This document shows, piece after piece, positions 31,101-34,733 of a DNA stretch of 34,733 bases. Both the position numbers and the translations under genes were made by a program. Source of the stretch: a virus; IMG/VR virus record IMGVR_UViG_3300017748_000040, positions 1-34,733 of that record, one strand, 5' to 3'. The notes under the pieces are model-generated. The model saw only the letters and a program-made list of their open reading frames with translations, had not been told where the DNA came from and made no database searches. Positions within the stretch are counted from its first letter, which is position 1; each line of letters starts with the position of its first letter.

Positions 31101-31126
31101 AACGTAGAGAAAAAAGTACTAGATAA
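19181..31126 (+). CDS. Giant virion protein: RNA polymerase-like core plus zinc-peptidase motif
   Basis: This is a 3981-aa product. Residues 1-60 are polar. Residues 165-400 have hydrophobic, Gly/Ala-rich segments (PFSLSFLIPGTLGAKGAAMA). Residues 540-590 are coiled-coil, followed by a highly charged linker to about 830. A zincin motif, FHHELWH, has its HExxH at 871-875. Residues 1869-1974 run from ADSESFILLEHQEFI to YFSSAIKGG (Lys1972). Residues 2234-2280 run from ARRIPHSKPGDSPVYQV to AIGSDKDGDGLHI (Asp2274, 2276, 2278). These two regions resemble the two double-psi barrels of single-chain RNA polymerases, the second matching the catalytic DxDxD of beta-prime. phi14:2 gp66, a virion RNA polymerase, is the nearest known type (about half this length). 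Residues 3847-3864 form a hydrophobic segment, and the last 30 are basic. It is probably packaged and ejected. Polymerase activity is inferred, and no sign of a frameshift is seen. Confidence 0.7.
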   Translation: MSNGINSPKEDIKKYDSSFLQDPKNPIVVRQEDAIIDSNAIDSIGFGYSAEELESQRLYQEEQERKSKIDYSMGNVEKASRSFVAGIGDLVEGMGDAIDYFSGSPESGLTKTDIASGISKDIYGLDVNKPISNYVHGLADKLQSVGDSVEELHSTQDISFGDMFDLDFWSTHAARAIPFSLSFLIPGTLGAKGAAMAYRTLSASSKITKGFRAGRALNKIGLVSTAERGSKLAQTASQFTGGMLAGNLSEGAIIAGQTYNDAIELGLSEEQASVAAHDTYVDNAKWMFVDGLQLMGVLGLPKFFKGVLPVKMQKAIGINNIVKPGIKSLVKNMSMASGVYLTDGMLEQFQEVYQDWATKKNIAEQQGEKFMPYLDYFTSQEALPTRVIAFATSGLMSGGRSLMNISAERKAAFDQKYIDGKKFLVAENADVLDQTTDEFELTKKDVGEEYTQGLSSTKRLEGMKENQLMSLLVFRALDGKLDYYQQLLEHHKEEGNISQQQFDDYMTTSKEVEKLIEDTPSYNLNRNEKARLVIAQQFINENNNKIEKNINELKKEIEKIEASDISQEIKDAEIQGINTRIQEVEQGNVPLVDEQQNVIKNDEGKEVTIREENIVHKREKDSIFIEARNRQEKERIQEEVIPAVETILNKEDNNESLTDSEQSIKEKEIETYNREKSIRVRQKAQEKVGKAFSFNPFIKKEDGSLVFDKKENKNNKTIITRKIVSSDGSVQTETITQDNIIKNAKEKAKEKEQADNSGKKDSKNNQEKSQEVEEEVEEDSYYNNQQEDTTRKQVVKKQQELDALRQEKLNGRVSLGDLKVWARNLEKDNPYTMVFFDETLKTELGYDAIGKAAGLSIFINPNLAEQEVFHHELWHVYQKTFYNTKEMQSLLKNIVKQPIFEKTKLKNLNYLRVRKGNKIVPLYNLVQDQNSVVISLEEYISNLGLEMNSISDTERQSYLSDMESVLENEGYTILQNSKQKEIKDEALAIAGGYQSTGDGAVFVQAKKQNNKVKDLFRNVWSKIKKSTNEETSSALLASQYPDFYNNDFAIMLRNFKNETAKGVNNKISWSVYKKMQAGYLSARSQKQSNAKAITEITNAIRENEEIKNIIDSLKEKYDISEGTRLQASDMEEAVNESAEQFSNTSTDILIDVLATALNNAKGKPLVVDAIEKVYDNFPAIVEDKIKHYITSKVSNVLKNNPDLENIRFGRLIKEEYKRGINDRVTAMLNGFVDSYNTKNKKNRISRSILQKEIDNLIDNNRFDLESFLEEANSVIERNNTFEEKLFKEFVDYSKSDLKSPGAGYNGVLNNIYQYFKGFRHENIFQFNISPDGQIFVEEKMPKNISMPNKRFLNYLSGKMKNDVSFAPRIMAFLVGARDNIGGEKSKYIANIFNKIILENQEVRLVQNNISQLDVSSLKIDGMLVEDYFTTERLDEILNFFTDINFNEAFDLYAKKNQLKGEFTPQQKIENLIPLIEDSINNSQMGKVYKDDNPIKIAVIKKLKDRLNEYYTLSSEEQKVSRPIKLNNQDFIGREGLMPEVQRRKRSITINFFDLKINNVLTKLTDSLVYKADKRLALGQVQDPNNNLIGTYNKSSYLYDNIDITKDYFYNMQLEASSSDIIAYPKRLFDLFGFNFYAKGLFHASISPDNLLQYTKNKTPFIFEPEIGYMSGYYDGVSSKGFSSGNINPKTFTALKIMHIFNAIKNKQNTYKQFVGQAGDSGRQYFVNNASVLNIEQIASNIKLINREANNILDQSVYNEKIISLYNKLVNDGYLKRNNSNFRLFKIAYMNNVINKYFLQDLLLNKKNVLNNNKFLTDHPKRFKGVTSPGIPMGNTRIVPIIIQDPEVDITIPLYNKENPIVYKNSPLADSESFILLEHQEFIQNTFGELNESGQNIKGLYFGQNLDNTSFEEAVGGKKRVPIYLKSHHKVLSDSFSNDKPVYRAINFVLKEITENLKGENAIPIVYFSSAIKGGLTNEDVNNISFNLSDIVKAGEDVVFLNKKIKEGSNKVDLIEQGSLQSLNELEQKIIKTYRFKNQQGGFSYGFDGRNYKVQTLLDNQNRTGVISKQEIASYNIYETIKSFESGNFENGLQAIQPIKEALGKLLKLNYENNFQQKDFDTIFSENKGVLQTFIDRFVAEKFGSEYIGNEDIINNVVNSAFKNQVMSLKMQGTFSVEMSDIGFNASVDGENITYSDELKSYRVDDSGQTFFAEIIMPSYAKTMGVKEGDFVIARRIPHSKPGDSPVYQVKSFNDEQAGNVTIIPTSHAIAIGSDKDGDGLHISIRNNKKDLTDIESAQNEYFDSVVSLFREPEVHEVVMQPIDFVESFTNKGLNYIKDNLGIQLKDDAVDLYLDEEEMIQDRFLGNFIGIIASMNRTFNYFARGAKSDSTVMYVSKNNKPVRAGIKVQSAISNRQYSIDRISNFDADNNSLWLTYAKAANFIIDDTKFGNRAKFGIVKETANDFFLLLRMGVDLETIISLMYHPNYKSYIENKALGKSNKLAIIDAYKINPNSLTYPDLEKDSVVKIEKDKNISPESLYQLVETLSSFAKDIRGVQQLINLDQEVPSNLFSLITLEKQIEQILSKQKSFSLIIDNDPYLKAHKDIVFGGFKEEVKKRSLISEEEASEVVNALKNFVDLTNKETTNLLNNTLQFYKLALESSESIYNDKSYQSLYLSPLDMLEEAIMESYSSQISKGEIPVEYKMFSTEEYAFIKASELAKDMLVLEQTETGNIFAQAIKVNPVSTVKNYQNEKNQYLDKSFEVYRFNFDFNTFKNIESEEDLNNYKKAFEQLPEKLKEFFIGYEFYVNKFGLGTNQSLKSFFPNSVNNVLKNNSKKVAKNSKATSIVDFLNNSTFNDNSVIHKAYVGSEQFFDGQTMSAILLLELSGNFNPSVFRNVLQTYRNKKVEVGELNGRLLLEKPKFKIKDKGVSEFDVNLYEQLPEEPAKISEKFSIKINNDFTELNVLKHFSQPLDLKTDTKKLKGGEMYLSRVNDLNEGQYGKERKENEEQYYRQTGLLNTNVSFIDFVEIPEYKEAYSAAKAKYERYLSDLVDSEVLRQDMLQTISVPRLYDKFDDDYFIKLNDKVSTIYKNSLKLDSLAKRNLISELYRRYSQATTQGQIKKWKSTEEGRKLFERIDYKQNQDRDLDIASTWFSPGDFGQYFPTLASVRRNLELENMRMHRDLRKVQKELNDAYVALFNSKYTLPRKLVEGISVTPIVNLIYSQTQIADSLFENLQTQRSYLKKNSKNKYEYVSETKLNEKFFTADNKVKLLVKGTNQKVSDVLSKEEYNYAKLIEKYTTFYSDLINSKVSKNELSRNFKTRQYYTPIKTASLYETYKRRGIYGLYYKSLDKDYLFDNVFIDAYNPVSRKQETLTYRDFKAIYSTSNEEIKKFIEENKYTNIDINDFNQVKRVKALKKARKDARAYYESGKDALGNTIVEDSGEMQAIDAEQSIMNRYISKRSRRASYFAGNNLHHAIYSYIKAMTFQFGTAYQSNDNIYKRLSFKVAEDELYGKNSVRSTIESLGKNSFLNLENSEQGGRNFEGFEKQKLMVHAAKFKMESENKKNSARYLQEVILDKFISKEPKKTFTRFERTERGLANFLTKWTMYVGLGFNIPAAKYNVLIGKYNSYRSQGGKDSMVGIARYFGVDNITSGKFDHRAMKKASKMLDEFGILTYRPEEQLEGVSAETWFDKILFSPMVAAEKFIQASQFLGDLTQEEYDSYYLDKDDNLQIKDTANVLSADRLAAISRRIQNTQGRGYSDLDQRLIQVYALTNMTLQFKRWLPTYLTDRLGKGGYESYIDDFGNIYRGSIQSAVSNPKTLLGIESLGNQDTGTKEGIERFRRGAIGFALVAMLLLATADDDKKEEDMFIDLQRVIDDQALLLNPEDWKWLVTVPGFATLENMIMLFSEIIKGAIPGIDAGRYTRDAKYGAKGDLKATRRVASLLPTFARSLLERPQTRSEKSRQAKRSQQKRREKSTR

Positions 31127-31139
31127 TTTTGTATATTTG
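31124..31139 (+). promoter_or_regulatory. Promoter-like site, Bacteroidota type (-7 TATATTTG)
   Basis: The sequence TAATTTTGTATATTTG begins inside the stop codon of the giant gene and ends 15 bp before the next ATG. It differs at one of 16 positions from the site at 3402-3417. TATATTTG fits the TAnnTTTG element of Bacteroidota promoters; no clear -33 TTTG is visible. It would start a transcript for the tail/surface genes independently of the 12-kb gene. Confidence 0.6.
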
Positions 31140-31154
31140 CTTAAATTAATATAA

Positions 31155-31733
31155 ATGTCAGCAACTGAAGTAAACACAAATGTAGCTCAAGAAATGAACA
31201 TCACGCACAGGCGTGGTGATTCTTTTGAGTTACAAGTATCTGTAACCGATACAGCAAATAACTCTTCTTTTGATTTAAGTCAAGCTCAATTAGGGACTAA
31301 TCCATTTCCTTTAGCTGGCATAATGCCAGTATATCAAGCAAAAATGACTATTAAAAAAAGAAACTCACAACATGAGGCTTTAAATATATACACATACTAT
31401 TGGCAAGATGTTCATGGAGAGAATAAAACTCCAACTTTAATAAAGACTGGACATTATTATGGAGAAAAAATAGGAGGTAATTTAGGTGATGGAGCAGGAA
31501 ATCAAAGTCCTTTATATGCAGGCATATATTTACTTGAAAGTACTGGTGCAAGTTCTGAAGAAAATATATTTATAAAAGCGCCTAATTCTTATATAAACTT
31601 TGACCCAGGTCAATATATATATGACTTACAAATTAGAAGAAAAGATGAATATTCTACATCTGATAATGGAGCCATATATACTACATGGCTTTTTGGAAAG
31701 TTTACTTTAATAGATGATGTAACAGAAATATGA
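31155..31733 (+). CDS. Probable tail fibre/baseplate adaptor protein
   Basis: This 192-aa protein begins with a short polar leader and then HRRGDSFELQVSVTD, a strand pattern seen in the small beta-sandwich domains of baseplate and fibre-anchoring proteins. It ends with FDPGQYIYDLQIRRK and TWLFGKFTLIDDVTEI. The Y-D-L-Q-x ... G-x-F-x-x-x-x-D-V-T end is common in such domains. In between are Gly-rich loops (YYGEKIGGNLGDGAGNQS). The size suggests a single Ig-like or jelly-roll domain. It follows a promoter-like site and overlaps the next gene by 4 bp (ATGA), forming a three-gene set with the large surface protein. Role inferred: connecting the fibre to the tail. Confidence 0.5.
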   Translation: MSATEVNTNVAQEMNITHRRGDSFELQVSVTDTANNSSFDLSQAQLGTNPFPLAGIMPVYQAKMTIKKRNSQHEALNIYTYYWQDVHGENKTPTLIKTGHYYGEKIGGNLGDGAGNQSPLYAGIYLLESTGASSEENIFIKAPNSYINFDPGQYIYDLQIRRKDEYSTSDNGAIYTTWLFGKFTLIDDVTEI

Positions 31734-32263
31734 GTGTAATTATAAACCCTACAACACAACAAGCGACTATAGCTTTAAATGCTAATAATTTAGGTGTAGT
31801 AGGTCTTCCTAGCGCTATATCTGAATCATTAATTGAAATTAAATATTCTTTTAGCGATTTTAATCAAGCTGATATATCTTCTTTTAAAAAAGGAGATGTT
31901 GTTGTTTTTACATTATCACCTAATGAAAATAGTTATGGTTGTAAAATTACACAAGCATCAACTTCATTTATTGCTAATGCAAGTAAAATGCTTATGGCTT
32001 TTGTAAGTTATTCAGGCTCTACTTTAGTTTTAATGCATAAAGGCTATTTAGATTTTGATAATATTTCTACAGACTCAAATCCAAACGCTTTACAATCTTG
32101 GCAAATAGGTCAAACTATTTACTTAAATAATAACAAAATAAGCATAACACCCCCAAACGCTTCTGGTAGTTGGGTTAAATCAATTGGCTTTTGCATGCCA
32201 AATAATATTAATAAAAAAAGAATTTGGTTTGAATCAGACAGTACATTCTTAACCTTACAATAA
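31730..32263 (+). CDS. Unassigned small tail/surface protein
   Basis: I do not recognise this 177-aa protein. It is beta-rich with alternating hydrophobic residues (ATIALNANNLGVVGLPSAI; GDVVVFTLSPNENSYG; LVLMHKGYLDFDN) and ends with a polar, aromatic strand (KKRIWFESDSTFLTLQ). No signal peptide, membrane span or catalytic motif is visible. Its ATGA overlap with the adaptor-like gene before it and the 11-bp gap to the long surface protein after it suggest the three products are made together and assemble together. A carbohydrate-binding or fibre-base domain is a guess from composition only. Confidence 0.6.
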   Translation: MSVIINPTTQQATIALNANNLGVVGLPSAISESLIEIKYSFSDFNQADISSFKKGDVVVFTLSPNENSYGCKITQASTSFIANASKMLMAFVSYSGSTLVLMHKGYLDFDNISTDSNPNALQSWQIGQTIYLNNNKISITPPNASGSWVKSIGFCMPNNINKKRIWFESDSTFLTLQ

Positions 32264-32274
32264 AAAAATAAAAA

Positions 32275-34733
32275 ATGGCAACTTATCCAAAAATAACAGG
32301 TAACGCAGCAAGTGGTAGTGTAACTGCAGCTCAGGCAGCAAAATTTGATTTACTTACTTTAGAAAATTCAAGCTATTCTTCAAGTGTAGCAATAGACTCT
32401 ACAGCAAATTTAGATATTCTTACTAAAAGGTTTATTCATTCGTCTGATGGTCACACAGAAGTTTATTGTACTTTAATAATAAAAAACACTTCATCTACGG
32501 CTACAAATTTAAGAATTAATCAAATATCACTTATGAAAGGTAGTATTCAGAGTGGTACTCTTGAAGGTAGTGTTTGGAGTGTAGGTTCTGCGGGTAGTGT
32601 ATCTCACGACACAACTGGCCCTATTGAGCTTGATTATTTTAAGAAAAATACTAATGGTACAGATAGCACAACTCCTTTTATAGGAATACAAAGTGAGACT
32701 GCAGGCTCTGGAGGTACAGAAGATAGTGGTAATGGAAATCAAATTGAAGTTGGCAATAGTAGCTTTTCAGCCTACGCTACACCGCCAAATTTTTTAAAAT
32801 TTAAAGTTTCAAACAGACTTGGACAAGGAGTTGTAGAATATCAGGCTGCAAACACTGCAGAAGATGATTTTGATTTTAGATGTCCTATATATACGGCAAC
32901 AAGTTTAACTACTGATACTACAGGAATTCCTGCTGGTCGTTATGCAACAATTACTTTTAGAGTAAGTGTAGATAATGTAGCTGCTTTTAATAATGATACT
33001 TATAGTTTAGTTATAAAACACGATGGTGTTAATGGTGGTTTTGAAAATCAAGATGTTTCGATTCCAATTACTTTAGAAATGACTAACAATATGTCTGTTG
33101 TTCTTAGACTTGATGATGCAACAGTTCAAACAGGTGCAGGGTCAACTACTGCAAGTACAGTGTTAAGCGGTGTTTTGAATACATTCCCTGCAGTAACTAC
33201 TACCACTGATAGTAACACTGCTAATTTTGCTAGTGCTGCTGTTGCTGAAGATTATATAGCAGGAGTAGGTCAAGATAATTTAGATTTAACTAGACAATTA
33301 TTTAGAAATAATACTTTTAGTTGGAATGATATTAGTCCTGTTGGAGAAAATGTTTCATTAAATATAGAGATTACAGACAGTGTTTTAAATACTCTTGGTA
33401 GCAGCCAACTACAAGAATCTATTTTTGAAGGAATTGCTGGTTTAGGCGCCTCAGTTAGAAGTAAGTCATTTAAATTAGCTACAAGTCCTTTAGGGACTGG
33501 AACAAGTAATGTTTATCCACAAAATTATAATGCTGTTTATGGGGTACATGAAAACTTTGATTTTGCATCACAAAATCAGGCAAATAAAATACAATTTATA
33601 GCAAATACTACAAATCCAAATGCAGAAACTATACAATCAACTATTGGAATAATAATAGTAAAGCATAGTTTATTTACAGTTCCTGATGTTACTGTAAATA
33701 AAATGGTGAATCTTAACAATAGTCAAGGTGCTATTGCAGGTGTGAATCATACAAAACCAAATTGGAGTGTTGCTAATAATTTAACTACAGAATCAATTAT
33801 ACATACTACTGCTACTGGTGATTTTAACACAGAATTTTTACATATTTATGGAACAGGCAAACAAACTACCCATCAATGTGCGCCAGGTTACCTTTCAAAT
33901 TATTTCGATAGAAATGGTAATTTTTCTGAATTTTCCTCTATTACAGGTCTAAGTGAGTTTGACATAAATGTTAGAATAAATGTAACACAAAGTAGTGATG
34001 ATTTGGTATTTAACGGAATAACTACTTGGACTGCTGTTTCAGATAATATAACTAACATAAAAAAAGGGCTTGGATTTGCAAAATCAAATTGTTCTGTTCA
34101 TATGACAGCATATGCTTCTAATCCAGAAACTATAGAATCATTAACTTATGGAAATGATGCTAGTCATACTGGCGGTGATGGTAACAATGATTCTGTAACT
34201 AGCGCAATATCAGGTATTTCTGCTAAAAGAAAAGATTATTCTGTAAAATTAGAAACAAGTAATCCTTCTTTTGGAAGTAGTCCGAGAGGATATAACCTTA
34301 CTGATATTAATGGTAATTTTGATACAGACACCTATAATTACATTCAAGGTCTTGGTGCTGAAACTTATACAGCGCAAATTAGTTTACCTACAGGTCATAT
34401 TGATTATGGGTTGGGAAGAGTTCCTAATCATACAACACACTCAAGAACAGTAAGTTTTAATGTAGCGAAATATCCAGTTTTGCCAGATTTAGGTATAGTT
34501 CTTTTTCAAACAAATTTAGGTAATACATATATTGATGCTGTAGGTAGTTATAATGATGGAATATATGATGCTAACGCTATAGTTAACCCTATTGTAGTTG
34601 ATAAATGGCAAAAACTAAATGTAACAGCAAATGCTGACATTGGTCAGGTAGCCTCTACAAGAACTAGTCCTACAGATGGTTTATATGATTGGAATCAAAA
34701 TGCTTTAGCAGACGGTGGCGCTGTTGATACTGC
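32275..34733 (+). CDS. Large tail fibre / surface protein (3' truncated by window edge)
   Basis: The frame from ATG 32275 stays open to the last base: 819 complete codons, no stop. The start follows an A-rich leader (ATAAAAAAATAAAAAATG). The product opens MATYPKITGNAASGSVTAAQ and is then almost entirely Ser/Thr/Asn/Gly-rich with alternating hydrophobic residues, i.e. extended beta structure with few charged helices. It looks like a chain of small beta-sandwich modules. A short sequence recurs 507 bp apart: NPNAETIQS (33613-33639) and NPETIES (34120-34140), which suggests repeated modules. Position after the tail genes and composition favour a receptor-binding fibre or other exposed virion protein. 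Depolymerase activity cannot be excluded, because the C-terminus is missing. Exact family is unknown. Confidence 0.75.
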   Translation, partial: MATYPKITGNAASGSVTAAQAAKFDLLTLENSSYSSSVAIDSTANLDILTKRFIHSSDGHTEVYCTLIIKNTSSTATNLRINQISLMKGSIQSGTLEGSVWSVGSAGSVSHDTTGPIELDYFKKNTNGTDSTTPFIGIQSETAGSGGTEDSGNGNQIEVGNSSFSAYATPPNFLKFKVSNRLGQGVVEYQAANTAEDDFDFRCPIYTATSLTTDTTGIPAGRYATITFRVSVDNVAAFNNDTYSLVIKHDGVNGGFENQDVSIPITLEMTNNMSVVLRLDDATVQTGAGSTTASTVLSGVLNTFPAVTTTTDSNTANFASAAVAEDYIAGVGQDNLDLTRQLFRNNTFSWNDISPVGENVSLNIEITDSVLNTLGSSQLQESIFEGIAGLGASVRSKSFKLATSPLGTGTSNVYPQNYNAVYGVHENFDFASQNQANKIQFIANTTNPNAETIQSTIGIIIVKHSLFTVPDVTVNKMVNLNNSQGAIAGVNHTKPNWSVANNLTTESIIHTTATGDFNTEFLHIYGTGKQTTHQCAPGYLSNYFDRNGNFSEFSSITGLSEFDINVRINVTQSSDDLVFNGITTWTAVSDNITNIKKGLGFAKSNCSVHMTAYASNPETIESLTYGNDASHTGGDGNNDSVTSAISGISAKRKDYSVKLETSNPSFGSSPRGYNLTDINGNFDTDTYNYIQGLGAETYTAQISLPTGHIDYGLGRVPNHTTHSRTVSFNVAKYPVLPDLGIVLFQTNLGNTYIDAVGSYNDGIYDANAIVNPIVVDKWQKLNVTANADIGQVASTRTSPTDGLYDWNQNALADGGAVDT

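Noticed and set aside
34271-34453. 60-codon + strand frame
   Set aside because: Lies out of frame inside the long surface protein, which is continuously open across it.
1-34733. tRNA genes, CRISPR arrays, insertion sequences, integrase or attachment sites
   Set aside because: No gap is long enough for a tRNA array, no spaced repeats were seen, and no transposase or integrase motifs occur in the translated genes.

Overview
The window is a 34.7 kb piece of a tailed bacteriophage genome and covers most of its virion (late) module. Every credible gene is on the + strand. The genes are tightly packed: the longest non-coding gap is 80 bp, and several junctions are TAATG or ATGA overlaps. The DNA is strongly AT-rich by eye. 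Starts are preceded by A-rich leaders and not by Shine-Dalgarno sequences. Two intergenic sites match the Bacteroidota -7 promoter motif TAnnTTTG. Together with gene order and protein motifs, this suggests a crAss-like podovirus (order Crassvirales, loosely like Cellulophaga phage phi14:2) infecting a member of the Bacteroidota, probably a marine or aquatic flavobacterium. The host is an inference and no host DNA is visible.

Layout. 1-1158 is the C-terminal part of the large terminase subunit, cut by the window start. 1161-3401 is the portal. 3439-4458 is an acidic scaffold-like protein, 4489-5919 the major capsid protein and 5943-6404 a small capsid decoration protein, followed by a strong cUUCGg terminator. 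6471-9519 holds an unassigned 225-aa protein and four small neck proteins, one of them the crAss-type IHF/HU-like protein; a second terminator lies at 7797-7838. 9523-14334 is a 1603-aa tail stabilisation (muzzle) protein. 14334-19184 encodes three proteins that look like internal, ejected virion proteins, one with a lysozyme/transglycosylase-like N-terminus. 19181-31126 is a single 3981-aa gene, a third of the window. 31155-34733 contains three tail or surface proteins; the last runs off the window end with at least 819 codons.

The most remarkable object is the 3981-aa protein. It carries a zincin motif (HELWH, residue 871). Farther along it has two stretches that look like the double-psi beta-barrels of a single-chain RNA polymerase: a DSESF...SSAIKGG region at about 1869-1974 and an R-P...GSDKDGD region at about 2234-2278. 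It also has hydrophobic segments near both ends and a basic tail. By analogy with the ejected RNA polymerase gp66 of phi14:2, it may enter the cell with the genome and start early transcription. The metalloprotease motif in the same chain is not something I can explain from known members.

How the genes would work together: terminase fills a procapsid made by the portal, scaffold and capsid protein. Decoration protein coats the head. The ring/IHF-like/muzzle set closes it and forms the short tail. The ejection proteins and the giant polymerase-like protein sit inside and leave with the DNA. The last three genes make receptor-binding or surface structures. Expression looks like one long late transcript with two promoter-like re-entry points (about 3402 and 31124) and two internal terminators that would lower expression after the most abundant capsid proteins.
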